64,000 nt of DNA from Anaerolineae bacterium (GCA_023382675.1 JAHDWN010000004.1:94750-158749), one strand, 5' to 3'; positions 44,858-53,928 are shown, counted from the first letter of the stretch. Numbers and translations: made by a program. The notes: generated by a model from the sequence alone, not told the origin.

Positions 44858-44960
44858 GCCAGAATCGACGCTCAGAGTTATGAACAGCGGCTGCGCGTGC
44901 GCCGAAAGTTATGAACAGGTTTTGAACAAGTTATGAACAGACCAGGCATTCTAAACGTAA

Positions 44961-45506
44961 TTATTCGACGGAGATGCGGATGTCGTAATCGGGCATATTC
45001 TCCAGACCGATCCAGAACGGTCGAACGAGTTCGTAATTGCACTGCCCCTGCGTGATAAAACGCAGACGAACGCTGAAAATCCGGGCAATGTCATCGCGCA
45101 CCACTTCGATGACTTCATGAAAGGCGATGCAGCCTACCCCTTTGCTCCAGAGGCCGGCCAGCACATTTCCATTGCCGAAATCGTAAGCGCCGCGCTGCAC
45201 CGGATGGCGACACAGGTCACTGCCGTCAGCAAGATCATAGAAGCTGGATAGCTCATTCGGAGAACGCAAGATGAAGAGGTTCCCTGCGGCATCATTGGCG
45301 GCTTCGAAGCAGACGCCGCTCATGATCGCGTTGGTGTCCTGCCAGGGAAAAGGCAGATCAGTTGGGGTAGGTAACAGTGGTTCTGGCGAGGAAGCAGGTA
45401 CGGCGCTTGGTGGTGCGACGGTGACGATGGGTGCCGGTTCCATGATGGTACAGGCACTCAAGAAGATCGAAGCCAGGATTACGAGTGAACAACGACCCGC
45501 CCGCAT
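44961..45506 (-). CDS. Lipoprotein of unknown function
   Basis: A 181-residue exported lipoprotein: signal RAGRCSLVILASIFLSAC with the lipobox LSAC, so Cys18 or so is acylated. A Pro/Ser/Thr linker (PPSAVPASSPEPLLPTP) follows, then a small domain with several cysteines (SGVCFEA, DLCRHP, GCIAFHE, QCNYE), which may form disulfides. I recognise no family. A longer frame to 45560 exists, but ATG 45506 gives the signal peptide. The repeat block lies just downstream. Confidence 0.72.
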   Translation of the reverse strand: MRAGRCSLVILASIFLSACTIMEPAPIVTVAPPSAVPASSPEPLLPTPTDLPFPWQDTNAIMSGVCFEAANDAAGNLFILRSPNELSSFYDLADGSDLCRHPVQRGAYDFGNGNVLAGLWSKGVGCIAFHEVIEVVRDDIARIFSVRLRFITQGQCNYELVRPFWIGLENMPDYDIRISVE

Positions 45507-45621
45507 GATATTCACTCTAAAAGTACAGGAGACGTTAATTCGCCCTTGTTGCAAAAGCATGATACCATGAAGTCACATTAGACAAGGCGCATAACGCCAT
45601 CTTTATGTTCATGGGTTGTAA

Positions 45622-46353
45622 ATGCGCATCCTCGTAATCTCTGATATTCATGCAAATCTGACAGCATTCGAAACCGTCCTTGAAGATTCTAAGGGCGATT
45701 GGGAATATGTCTGGTGTTTAGGTGACGTGGTGGGGTATGGCCCCGACCCGAACGAGTGTGTCGATCTGTTGAAGACGCTGCCGCATCTTTGCCTGGCGGG
45801 CAATCATGATTGGGCTGCCCTGGGCCGGTTGGATATTCGCACCTTCAACCCCGATGCTCGTAAGGCCGTAACCTGGACCCGCGACACGCTGACGCCGGAA
45901 AACACTGCCTACCTGGAAGCGCTGCCGACGACCTTTGTCATCGGCCAGTACACGCTGGCGCATGGCAGCCCGCGTGAGCCTGTCTGGGAGTACATTCTCG
46001 AACCCATCGTCGCATCGCTCAATTTCTCGCACTTCGAGACGCCCTATTGTCTCGTCGGGCATACACACCAACCGGTCATTTACGAACTCCTCAACGAGCA
46101 GGGCGATACCGATATGATCGCGCCGGTATACCGGCAGACACGGCCTCTGAATGGACGGCGTGTCATCGTCAATCCCGGCAGCGTCGGCCAACCACGCGAT
46201 CAAAACCCGGATGCGGCCTACGCAATTCTGGATGTGGAACGCAACGTCTGGGAGCACCGGCGTGTCCCTTACGACATCGCTGCCGTGCAGAAGCGCATGG
46301 CCCAATTCGAGATGCCGGAGCGGTTGATCGCACGCCTGGCTCATGGCTGGTGA
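45622..46353 (+). CDS. Calcineurin-like metallophosphoesterase
   Basis: A 243-residue protein with the complete metal set: Asp8-x-His10 in VISDIHANLTAFE, GDVVGYGPDP, GNHDW, and GHTHQP near the C-terminus. It belongs to the YfcE/PrpE-like phosphodiesterase group, substrate unknown; di-metal phosphodiesterase or nucleotidase activity is likely. It starts at ATG 45622 without a strong ribosome binding site. A clear terminator-like hairpin follows 37 bp downstream. Confidence 0.9.
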   Translation: MRILVISDIHANLTAFETVLEDSKGDWEYVWCLGDVVGYGPDPNECVDLLKTLPHLCLAGNHDWAALGRLDIRTFNPDARKAVTWTRDTLTPENTAYLEALPTTFVIGQYTLAHGSPREPVWEYILEPIVASLNFSHFETPYCLVGHTHQPVIYELLNEQGDTDMIAPVYRQTRPLNGRRVIVNPGSVGQPRDQNPDAAYAILDVERNVWEHRRVPYDIAAVQKRMAQFEMPERLIARLAHGW

Positions 46354-46390
46354 CACACACCAGCAGAAGACTTGCCCTCCCGCAAATTGA

Positions 46391-46417
46391 CAGGCGCACA
46401 CGAGTTGCGCCTGTTTT
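46391..46417 (+). terminator. Terminator after the phosphoesterase gene
   Basis: CAGGCGCA (46391-46398) and TGCGCCTG (46406-46413) form a perfect 8-bp stem with a 7-nt loop, followed directly by TTTT. It ends the phosphoesterase transcript ahead of the helicase gene. Confidence 0.8.
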
Positions 46418-46443
46418 CGATTGCGCTGGTATCGGTCTATAAT
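46415..46443 (+). promoter_or_regulatory. Candidate promoter of the AddA-like gene
   Basis: A perfect TATAAT at 46438-46443 lies 36 bp before the ATG at 46479. The -35 element is weak: TTTCGA at 46415-46420 with a 17-bp spacer. It starts within the terminator's T-run. Confidence 0.4.
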
Positions 46444-46478
46444 CCTTTCGTGAAGGACTATCCAATACCTACGGTCAC

Positions 46479-49400
46479 ATGAATCTAACCCCTGAACAGC
46501 ACGCTGCTATTCACACCCACGACCGCAATCTTGTCGTGGTTGCTGGCGCTGGCTCTGGCAAGACCTTCGTGCTCGTCGAGCGTTACTTAGCGCTGCTCGA
46601 TGCCAACCCGGACTGGGCACTCAACCAGCTTGTCGCCATCACATTTACGCAGAAGGCAGCGCAGGAGATGCGTGACCGTGTGCGCTCGGCGCTGCTGGAT
46701 CGCCTGCGTCGCGCGCATCAGCAGGACGATTCTGCGGCGATAGCGCTCTGGTCAGCGCGCGTGAGCGCCATGGACAGCGCACGGATCGACACTATCCACG
46801 CCCTTTGCGCAGCCATCTTGCGCCAGAACGCCGCCGAAGCCGGTATCGACCCGGCATTCGAAGTTCTGGACGAAATGGGCGCTCGTATCCTGCTGGAATC
46901 CGTGATCGACGATTTGTTCACTGCGCTGGCCGCCGACCAGGATCCTGTGGTCAATTTGTTCCGCGTCTACGGCGCGCGCGAGGTGCGTCAGGCCGTCGTC
47001 GCTCACATCGCCTGGCCGATTGAGATGCCGCCGGAAGGGATGCTGAACACTTGGCAGGCGGAATGGGAAAGCACAGCGGCAGCCCGCATCCAGGCACTGC
47101 TCGCTGATGCTGAATTCCTGGACGCGGCTGACTGGCAGCCGCCGGGCGGATTTCCAGAAGGCGATGATGTTCTGCTCGGCGTTTGGGGGATGTGTCATTT
47201 GCATCTTACTTCCCTGCGCAGCAGCCGTGATCTGGCCGTGCAGATTTCCGCACTGCGCGGCCTGACAAAGGCGATCAATCTCAGCGGTGGGAGCAAAAAT
47301 ACTTGGGGAAGCCCGGAGGGAGTCAAAGAGGCCAAGGCTCCTCTGGCGATGATGCGCCATCTAGCGATCGCTGCGCTCGATGACATCGGCGACTCGCCCG
47401 ATGCCCATGACGAACAGGCGGCGCAACTGCTGCCTTTGTGGGCTTCTCTGCTTCGGCTGGCACGAAGTGCCTATGGCGATGCCAAGCGCGAGCGGAGCGC
47501 GCTCGATTTCGACGATCTCGAAACCCTGACGCGCGATCTCTTGACCGAGTATGCGCACATTCGGGATCGCTACCGACGGAGAGAGTTCAAACACCTCCTG
47601 GTCGATGAATTTCAGGATACGAGCGAGACTCAATGGCAGATCGTGCGCGCGTTGGCAGATCCGGCGTCTGCGGGCGGGTTATTCATCGTCGGCGATGCGA
47701 AACAATCGATCTACGCCTTTCGCGGCGCAGATGTCCGCGTGTTTGATCAGGCACGCGCGCAGATTGGCCGGTATGGCGGAACAGAGATTGCTCTCGCGCG
47801 TTCGTTCCGAACCCATGCGTTCCTGGTCGGCTTCTTCAACGACATTTTCAGCCATTTGCTCGTGCGCGATCCGCTCAACCTGGCAGCAGAGTATCAGGTC
47901 GAGATGGGAACGCCGATGGTGGCGTCGCGTCTGGATGCGCCGGATCGGTCTCCATGCGTCGATGTGCTCTTGATCGACAAAGGCGAGTCCGGCGGTGATG
48001 AAGCGACGACAGCGCAGGCGCGCCGCCGGGAGGCTGCGGCCATCGCCCGGCGCATTCACGAGATGGTCGCGCGCGGAACGCCGGTTTACGACCGCAAGCT
48101 CCGTGCGACGCGCCCGATGCGCTACGACGACTGCACGCTTTTGTTTCGTTCGATGACGGATGTCCCGATCTATGAGGACGTGTTCAAGAGTCTGGAGCTG
48201 CCGTTCGTGACCGTTGCGGGTCGTGGCTACTATGAACGCCAGGAAGTTTGGGACATGCTCAATCTGCTGCGGGCGCTGCACAATCCGGACGATCATCTGG
48301 CGTTGGCCGCCGCGCTGCGCTCTCCGCTATTTGCGCTGAGCGACGATACGCTGTTTGCGCTCCGGGCGCGGCGAGATGATGCCGGAAAGATACCTGCTCT
48401 CTGGGGGGCAATGACTGACCCGACTGGCGTGCCGGAAGACGAGCAAGAGCGTTTGCGTTATGTCCATGGTGTACTCACGGATCTGCGCCGGTTGGCCGGG
48501 CGCGTCACCATTGCAGAACTGATCGATGCGGCGCTCGACGCGACGCATTATCTCGCCTTGCTGACGATGCTGCCGGATGGCGCGCGGCGGCGCAGTAATA
48601 TCGAAAAGTTGGTGGAAAAGGCGCGGTCGAGCGGACAGACGACGCTGGGTGAGTTCACCCGCTATTTGACGAATCTGACAGAATTGGAAGCGCGCGAAGG
48701 CGAGGCGACGCTCGACACCGAAGGGTCGGTCACGTTGATGACCGTTCATAAGAGCAAAGGTCTGGAGTTTCCGGTCGTCTTCCTGGTGGATGCCGCGCGG
48801 ATCAGCAAAAGCCAGGAGAGTTCGCTCCTCCGGGATAGCACGGGGCATCTGGCGTGCAAAGTCTATGATGAAGCAGAGTCCCGGCTGGTCGAAGCATATG
48901 CCTACCGGCGTGCGCAACGATTGCGGCGCGCGCGCGAAGAGGCAGAGAGTCTCCGGTTGCTCTACGTTGCTGCCACCCGTGCTCAGGATCGTCTGATCAT
49001 AAGTGGTCAAATCAAACGCACTCAACAAGGCTGGAGTACGTCGGGGTGGCTGCGCCAACTGGTCGATCTCCTCGATCTAAATGATTGGGAAGACAGCGGC
49101 ACGCTCGAATGCAAGTGGGGAAAGCTGGCGGTTACATGGGTGAGTTCGCAGTCCGACGAAACCCTATCTACTGCCCCAACCTCCGAAGCGCGCACGGGCA
49201 ACTGGGCTATGCCGAACGTGATGCCGCAGATGCCACCACTGATGGGGGCGATTGAGATCCCATCGGACGCACCGGCGCGCTCGCTCACCGCAACACAGAT
49301 CGCCAGCCTGGGCGCATTCGCGGTCGATGTGCCACACCGGACTTTGCATCGCCAGCGCCTGCTGCGCAGCTTGATAGACGATACACCGGAACGTGTCACA

Positions 49401-49994
49401 CGTGTGGTCAATACGCCGCAGCGGGTATCAGGCCGCCGGATCGGCGAGATCGTCCATCGCGCACTGCGTGCCTGGCGATTTCCGACGCCGCAGGATGATC
49501 TGAGCAATCTTTTGCGCGATTATGCCTGGGAAGAAGGCGTTGTCGATCCGGATGACATCCGCGAGGCCGTGACCGAGTCCCGGGTGCTCCTGGAGCAAAT
49601 TCGCCGTAGCGAACTTTATGCGCGGGTCGATAGTGTGCAGCGTGCCGGGAAGCTGTATGCCGAAGTCCCGTTCGTGTTTAGCACCGACCGCCGCATAATC
49701 CATGGCAAAATCGACGCGCTCATGCAAACCGCCGATGGTGAGTGGGTAGTGATCGATTATAAGAGCAGTACGGTTCGCGGTGGCCGGAGCGCCACCAATC
49801 TCGCCGATCATGCGCGACGGTATCATCTGCAAATGGGCGTCTACGCGAGCGCGGTGCAGCGGTTGCTTGGCGGTGTGACGCCCCAGGTGTACATCTACTA
49901 CATTCGTTATAATCACACAATCCGCGTCGAGACGGCTGAATGGAAAGCCGCACTCGACATGATGGAATCGATCATCGGCGATCTATTGGGTTAA
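46479..49994 (+). CDS. addA: AddA-like UvrD-family helicase/nuclease
   Basis: A 1171-residue protein. UvrD/Rep motifs in order: Walker A VVVAGAGSGKT (residues 20-29), AITFTQKAAQEMRDRV, HLLVDEFQDTSETQW (Walker B), IVGDAKQSIYAFRGADV, SFRTH, VTLMTVHKSKGLEFPVVFL and LLYVAATRAQDRLI. The C-terminal nuclease has GRRIGEIVHRALRAW and the PD-(D/E)XK core HGKIDALMQTADGEWVVIDYKSS. This is the AddA plan. The usual partner AddB, which carries the Fe-S nuclease, is absent from the window. Length is typical of AddA (1150-1240). It processes double-strand DNA ends for recombination. Confidence 0.9.
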   Translation: MNLTPEQHAAIHTHDRNLVVVAGAGSGKTFVLVERYLALLDANPDWALNQLVAITFTQKAAQEMRDRVRSALLDRLRRAHQQDDSAAIALWSARVSAMDSARIDTIHALCAAILRQNAAEAGIDPAFEVLDEMGARILLESVIDDLFTALAADQDPVVNLFRVYGAREVRQAVVAHIAWPIEMPPEGMLNTWQAEWESTAAARIQALLADAEFLDAADWQPPGGFPEGDDVLLGVWGMCHLHLTSLRSSRDLAVQISALRGLTKAINLSGGSKNTWGSPEGVKEAKAPLAMMRHLAIAALDDIGDSPDAHDEQAAQLLPLWASLLRLARSAYGDAKRERSALDFDDLETLTRDLLTEYAHIRDRYRRREFKHLLVDEFQDTSETQWQIVRALADPASAGGLFIVGDAKQSIYAFRGADVRVFDQARAQIGRYGGTEIALARSFRTHAFLVGFFNDIFSHLLVRDPLNLAAEYQVEMGTPMVASRLDAPDRSPCVDVLLIDKGESGGDEATTAQARRREAAAIARRIHEMVARGTPVYDRKLRATRPMRYDDCTLLFRSMTDVPIYEDVFKSLELPFVTVAGRGYYERQEVWDMLNLLRALHNPDDHLALAAALRSPLFALSDDTLFALRARRDDAGKIPALWGAMTDPTGVPEDEQERLRYVHGVLTDLRRLAGRVTIAELIDAALDATHYLALLTMLPDGARRRSNIEKLVEKARSSGQTTLGEFTRYLTNLTELEAREGEATLDTEGSVTLMTVHKSKGLEFPVVFLVDAARISKSQESSLLRDSTGHLACKVYDEAESRLVEAYAYRRAQRLRRAREEAESLRLLYVAATRAQDRLIISGQIKRTQQGWSTSGWLRQLVDLLDLNDWEDSGTLECKWGKLAVTWVSSQSDETLSTAPTSEARTGNWAMPNVMPQMPPLMGAIEIPSDAPARSLTATQIASLGAFAVDVPHRTLHRQRLLRSLIDDTPERVTRVVNTPQRVSGRRIGEIVHRALRAWRFPTPQDDLSNLLRDYAWEEGVVDPDDIREAVTESRVLLEQIRRSELYARVDSVQRAGKLYAEVPFVFSTDRRIIHGKIDALMQTADGEWVVIDYKSSTVRGGRSATNLADHARRYHLQMGVYASAVQRLLGGVTPQVYIYYIRYNHTIRVETAEWKAALDMMESIIGDLLG

Positions 49995-49999
49995 ACGCC

Positions 50000-51001
50000 A
50001 TGCTGGAGAGAATTCTGGGGCCGCTGCCTGCCTGGGCACGCCGCGATCATCCAATGCTACGATATGAACTGCGCGGTGGCGGCAAAGCGAACCGGCGCTG
50101 GTTGCTTCTGCTGGGTGCTGGTGTCCTCGCTTGTCTACTGCTGGCGCTGGGCTACATTATCGCGACAGAGTTGCTCGCGCGCCCGCTTTCGCCCAACTTG
50201 ACGGAGAGCATCAATCGCGTTCTCTACGCACCGTTGCTTGTGCTCCAGATCCTGCTTGGAATCACGGCATTGAGTATCTCAATCGGCGCGATTGGCGAAA
50301 TCATTCGCCGCCAGCAGTGGGATACCCTCCGAGTCACCGAAGACGGAGCCGGGTTGACGCTGCGAACACGCTGGGCAGCCGTCTTCTATCGGGTCAGGCC
50401 GCTGTTAGCGATTATCGTTGGCCTGCGCTTGCTGCTCATTCTTGGCATCCTGTGGGATTTGACCGCTTTCCAGGGGCAGTACCTTGATCTGCTCATCAGT
50501 GGCATTGTGCCGCAGATGTCGATTCCAGTGCCAATCGGTCAGCCGTCGCTCGATCTCGGCGTCGTGGCCGGGATCATGCTGCTAGCCTTCATGTTGACTG
50601 CCGCGGTGCTGCTCCCGCTCACCAGCGTGGGGTTCGATGCTGCGGCCGGCTTGTTTCTCTCGACAGTCTTCAGGCAGCGCGCCTATAACGCATTGGTGCA
50701 GTTCGGCCTGCTCTTGCTGCGACTGCTGATGATAGGTGTATTGCTATTCGCCGGTTTTCGCTTCCTGAGCGGCCAATCGACGGTGCCGGACGGTCTCTCG
50801 TTCGGAGTGATGTTCCTGTTCGGCGCGCTGGGCGATTGGGGACTGTACTTCTTGCACTTGAGCAGCTTTGGCGAAGTCTGGGCGATTGTGCCCTATGGTA
50901 TTTTCCTTGGTCTGGCGCTGCTGTTGTTCGCTCTCGTACAGGCTTTTCTGGCGGATCGGCTGCTGCTATGGGCGATTCGCCGGGCGCAGTCGTTGGGGTG
51001 A
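50000..51001 (+). CDS. Hypothetical polytopic membrane protein
   Basis: A 333-residue protein with about seven hydrophobic helices, unknown to me. The N-terminal MLERILGPLPAWARRDHPMLRYEL precedes helix 1 (residues 33-55). It lies 5 bp after the helicase stop codon and ends overlapping the next gene by 4 nt (GTGA), so it is translationally coupled to the GNAT gene. The start ATG 50000 is preferred over an open frame that begins inside the helicase gene. It may be an ABC-2-like or small-solute membrane protein, but nothing conclusive is visible. Confidence 0.75.
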   Translation: MLERILGPLPAWARRDHPMLRYELRGGGKANRRWLLLLGAGVLACLLLALGYIIATELLARPLSPNLTESINRVLYAPLLVLQILLGITALSISIGAIGEIIRRQQWDTLRVTEDGAGLTLRTRWAAVFYRVRPLLAIIVGLRLLLILGILWDLTAFQGQYLDLLISGIVPQMSIPVPIGQPSLDLGVVAGIMLLAFMLTAAVLLPLTSVGFDAAAGLFLSTVFRQRAYNALVQFGLLLLRLLMIGVLLFAGFRFLSGQSTVPDGLSFGVMFLFGALGDWGLYFLHLSSFGEVWAIVPYGIFLGLALLLFALVQAFLADRLLLWAIRRAQSLG

Positions 51002-51552
51002 ACGCCGCGATCTATCGGGATGCCACCGTTGAGGATGCGCCGGCTATCGCGCGCGTCAATATCGATACCTGGCGCACCACCTATCGCGGCATCATGCCGG
51101 ACGCCGCGCTCGATGCTTTATCCTACGCGCACAGCCAAGCCAATTGGTGCAGAGTTCTGCAAAATCCGCAGGGCCGGTCGTTCGTCAAGGTGGCGGTCGA
51201 TGAACAAAACGGGGTCGTCGGTTTCGCAGCGGCAGGCCCGGAGCGCACAGGCAAACTCGACTTTGAGGGCGAAATCTATGCGCTCTATGTGCGGCAGTCC
51301 GCGCAGCGCGCTGGACTTGGCCGTGGTCTGGTGATGGCTGCGGCCACGAAGTTGCTGTCACGTGGCTATGAGAGTATGGTGATCTGGGTGCTGCGCGATA
51401 ACCAGAGCGGACGCGCGTTTTATGAGCACGTCGGCGGCCTGCAAGTCGCAGAGCGTGAAATCGCCATTGCCGAGGTCATGTTGCCGGAGATTGGCTATGG
51501 CTGGCGCGACCTGGCATCAGCGCTGCGGCAGCAGGTTGCTCATCATGATTGA
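50998..51552 (+). CDS. GNAT-family acetyltransferase
   Basis: A 184-residue protein with the GNAT core: IYRDATVEDAPAIARVNIDTWRTTYRGI, then IYALYVRQSAQRAGLGRGLVMAAATKLLSRGYESMVIWVLRDNQSGRAFYEHVGG, with acetyl-CoA-binding Q-R-x-G-L-G. The start is GTG at 50998, overlapping the previous gene's stop. A longer frame from 50836 runs inside the previous gene and is rejected. The 3' end (77 bp) overlaps the end of asnB on the other strand. Substrate is unknown. Confidence 0.83.
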   Translation: MNAAIYRDATVEDAPAIARVNIDTWRTTYRGIMPDAALDALSYAHSQANWCRVLQNPQGRSFVKVAVDEQNGVVGFAAAGPERTGKLDFEGEIYALYVRQSAQRAGLGRGLVMAAATKLLSRGYESMVIWVLRDNQSGRAFYEHVGGLQVAEREIAIAEVMLPEIGYGWRDLASALRQQVAHHD

Positions 51553-53506
51553 CATCTAGAAAGCGTTTCGCCCACAATTCCAGCAGCAGCAGCCGGAAGA
51601 CGACTTCTTCGTGCTTCTCGTGGCCTTCGAAGTGTGTACGCAGCAGCCGTTCGAGCGCCCTGGCGTTAAACAGCGAGCGGATGGATGCGCTGCGGTCGAG
51701 CAGCACCTCGGCGATGCGCGGCTGCAAATCGTGATCGAACCAGTGGCGAATCGGCGTGCCGAACGGCTGCTTCGGGCGTTCGAGCGCGTAGGTCGGCAGG
51801 TACGGGCGCATGGCCTCGCGCAGGATGTACTTGTTGGAGCGCATTCGCAGATTGGGTGAGACGTGCGCGGCAAAATCGAGCAGATCTGGATCGAAGAAGG
51901 GGACGCGCGCTTCGAGCGAGTGCGCCATCGTCACCTTGTCGCAGCTCAGCAGTGCGTTTCCATGCAGCCACGTATTGATGATCAGCGCCTGGGCTGTGTT
52001 AGCCGGATCAGACTGCTCGCTCGCCTTCAGAATCTCGGCAAAAGCGCTTTCCTTGTGCCTCGCTTTTGTCCAGGTCGCGCGCAACTCGTCGCCATACAGA
52101 CGCGCGCGGAGCGAATCGCTCATGACCAGGCCGTCGAAAGAGAGTGTGCGCCGGATGCCTTCGCCACCGGGCAGCAGCGCATGGCGGAGACGTGGCAAAT
52201 ACGTGGGCAGCGCGCCGACGTAGCGATAGCGCTTGAAGGCCGGGTAATACGCTTCCAGCGCGCCGAGCGGCGAGGCCAGCCATTCCAGGGATGCCAGCCG
52301 TGACTGCATCGCCAGCAACTGCGGAATATTGCGATGATGGGGATAGCCGCCAAACAACTCATCGCCGCCGAGGCCGGTCAGCACGACTTTGACATGCTTT
52401 GCCGTCTCTTCTGCCAGCAGCATCTGCGAGATCGCGGATGAATTGGCATTTGGTTCGTCGTGCGTATAAGCATAATGCTCCAGCCCGGCCCACCAGTCAT
52501 CCGCGCTGATAACCCGTGTGTGGTGCTGCGTGCCAAAATGCGCGGCGATGCGCTCTGCCTGCTCCAGTTCATTGTCTGGCGTTTCTGCGCTGTAGCCGAC
52601 TGTGTAGGTGTTGATCTGCGTCGCTGCTTCGCGGCTCATCAGAGCCAGAATCGCCGCCGAGTCGATGCCGCCACTCAGAAACAAGCCCAGCGGGACATCA
52701 CTGCGCAGGTGCAGGCGCACGGACTCCGCCAACAGATCGCGCGCGGTATCGATCACCGTGGTGCTGTCCGCCACCTCGCGCCCATTGAGAGCGTGGGCGG
52801 TGCTCGCTGGATGTTCTGTTGTCTCGAAACCAGCGCCAAAGCGCCAGTATTCGACCGTTCGCGCCTCGCCATGTTCGACCACCAGCGCATGACCAGGCAT
52901 CAACCGCCGCACCCCGGCAAACAGGGTCTGCTCGCCGATCATGTAGCCGAAGCTCATGTAGGTGTCGAGCGTTTCCAGATGCAGACTCGGCTGCAAGATG
53001 CCCGCGCCAACAAATGCCTTGACCTCGCTCGCGAAATAGAGCAGTCCATCACGTTCGTAGAGGTAGAGCGGCTTGATGCCGATGTGATCGACCGCCAGCA
53101 GCAGCCGTTCACTCACACTATCCCAGAGAGCAAAGGCGTACATCCCGCGCAAATGCCGGAACAGATCCAGGCCGTACTCCTCGTAGAGATGAAGCAGGGT
53201 TTCGCCGTCGCCATCCGTGTGCAGCTTGTGACCTTGCTGCATCAGATCGACGCGGAGTTCCTTGTAGTTGTAGATTTCGCCGTTGAAGACGAGGGCCAGC
53301 GAGCGATCTTCGTTGTAAAGTGGCTGGTCGCTGCCCGCGACATCGATGATGCTGAGGCGGCGCATACCCAGGGCAGCGTTCGGGGCGTCAAAAAAGCCGT
53401 CGCCATCTGGGCCGCGGTGCTGAATGGTCGCGCACATTGCGCGCACCAGGGTAGGTTCTGCCCGCTTATGTCCGGTCAGATCGACAACACCGGCAATTCC
53501 ACACAT
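51476..53506 (-). CDS. asnB: Asparagine synthase (glutamine-hydrolysing)
   Basis: A 676-residue class II glutamine amidotransferase/AsnB. It starts MCGIAGVVDL, where Cys2 is the glutaminase nucleophile after Met removal; RGPDGDGFF, LSIIDVAGSDQP and NGEIYNYKEL follow. The synthetase domain has LFLSGGIDSAAI with the PP-loop SGGxDS. It makes Asn from Asp, Gln and ATP; related enzymes amidate cell-surface or secondary metabolites. The last 30 or so residues (HDEQPAAAALMPGRASHSQSPAT) are a non-conserved tail lying over the GNAT 3' end. The start at 53506 is fixed by the need for Cys2. Confidence 0.93.
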   Translation of the reverse strand: MCGIAGVVDLTGHKRAEPTLVRAMCATIQHRGPDGDGFFDAPNAALGMRRLSIIDVAGSDQPLYNEDRSLALVFNGEIYNYKELRVDLMQQGHKLHTDGDGETLLHLYEEYGLDLFRHLRGMYAFALWDSVSERLLLAVDHIGIKPLYLYERDGLLYFASEVKAFVGAGILQPSLHLETLDTYMSFGYMIGEQTLFAGVRRLMPGHALVVEHGEARTVEYWRFGAGFETTEHPASTAHALNGREVADSTTVIDTARDLLAESVRLHLRSDVPLGLFLSGGIDSAAILALMSREAATQINTYTVGYSAETPDNELEQAERIAAHFGTQHHTRVISADDWWAGLEHYAYTHDEPNANSSAISQMLLAEETAKHVKVVLTGLGGDELFGGYPHHRNIPQLLAMQSRLASLEWLASPLGALEAYYPAFKRYRYVGALPTYLPRLRHALLPGGEGIRRTLSFDGLVMSDSLRARLYGDELRATWTKARHKESAFAEILKASEQSDPANTAQALIINTWLHGNALLSCDKVTMAHSLEARVPFFDPDLLDFAAHVSPNLRMRSNKYILREAMRPYLPTYALERPKQPFGTPIRHWFDHDLQPRIAEVLLDRSASIRSLFNARALERLLRTHFEGHEKHEEVVFRLLLLELWAKRFLDVNHDEQPAAAALMPGRASHSQSPAT

Positions 53507-53539
53507 AGCGACCTCACACGCTTTCGAACGAGATGCGCA

Positions 53540-53866
53540 TCACGAATTGCTCTTGGATGCCCATGTGGCTGCGGTTGGGAAAACAGGTGTCAGCAAAACC
53601 CGCGTATATTCTTCAGCGTAAGCGGCGACAGCGCTGCGCCAGGCTTTGATATGTTCGGTCTGGCGGTGCGCTTCGAGGGCTTCTTCAGAACTGTAGATCT
53701 CAAACACAATCAGTTCTGCTGGAGATTCTTCCCGGTGATAAATCTCGAAGCGCAGATTACCCGCCTCTTTCACCGACTCATGCGCATCCAGCAGCGCGAC
53801 CTGCATGAACTCATCCAACTTGTCAGGCTTGACTTTAACAAAAATCTGGAACGCGACCATAGCCAT
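53540..53866 (-). CDS. ABM-type (YgiN-like) small monooxygenase or ferredoxin-fold protein
   Basis: A 108-residue protein with the antibiotic-biosynthesis-monooxygenase fold: FQIFVKVKPDKLDEFMQ, then NLRFEIYHREESPAELIVFEIYSSEEALEAHRQTEHIKAW, ending in TPVFP. Such proteins include quinol monooxygenases and detoxifiers and often lack a cofactor. ATG 53866 with GGAG is preferred over a longer frame. It lies 33 bp upstream of asnB on the same strand and downstream of a strong clpC terminator. Confidence 0.8.
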   Translation of the reverse strand: MAMVAFQIFVKVKPDKLDEFMQVALLDAHESVKEAGNLRFEIYHREESPAELIVFEIYSSEEALEAHRQTEHIKAWRSAVAAYAEEYTRVLLTPVFPTAATWASKSNS

Positions 53867-53898
53867 GTGAGATCTCCAAGACACGCACCTCGAAAAAA

Positions 53899-53928
53899 GG
53901 GGCATGTCGATTGTCGCCGACATGCCCC
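53899..53928 (-). terminator. Strong rho-independent terminator after clpC
   Basis: GGGGCATGTCG (53899-53909) and CGACATGCCCC (53918-53928) form a perfect 11-bp stem with an 8-nt loop. On the minus strand the stem is followed by a T-run (AAAAAA on the plus strand at 53893-53898). It lies 38 bp after the clpC stop and separates it from the monooxygenase gene. Confidence 0.9.

Larger units (their letters stand above)
44638..44940. repeat. Iteron-like repeat cluster GTTATGAACAG in a noncoding region
   Basis: The 11-mer GTTATGAACAG occurs exactly at 44759-44769, 44877-44887, 44908-44918 and 44930-44940 on the plus strand and as its reverse complement at 44774-44784. Degenerate copies are at 44638-44648 (inverted, CTGTTCAAAAC), 44813-44823 and near 44919-44929 (GTTTTGAACAA). 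The copies at 44758-44785 form a perfect 12-bp palindrome with a 4-nt loop. The block lies in about 490 bp between the dehydrogenase start and a lipoprotein gene; the left part is AT-rich and has one TTTTTCACA that fits the DnaA-box pattern TTWTNCACA. An iteron, origin or regulator array is possible; the function is unknown. Confidence 0.8.

Noticed and set aside
44630-44940. Repeat block as a CRISPR array
   Set aside because: The repeat unit is only 11 bp, copies occur in both orientations and at irregular spacing, and no cas genes are present.
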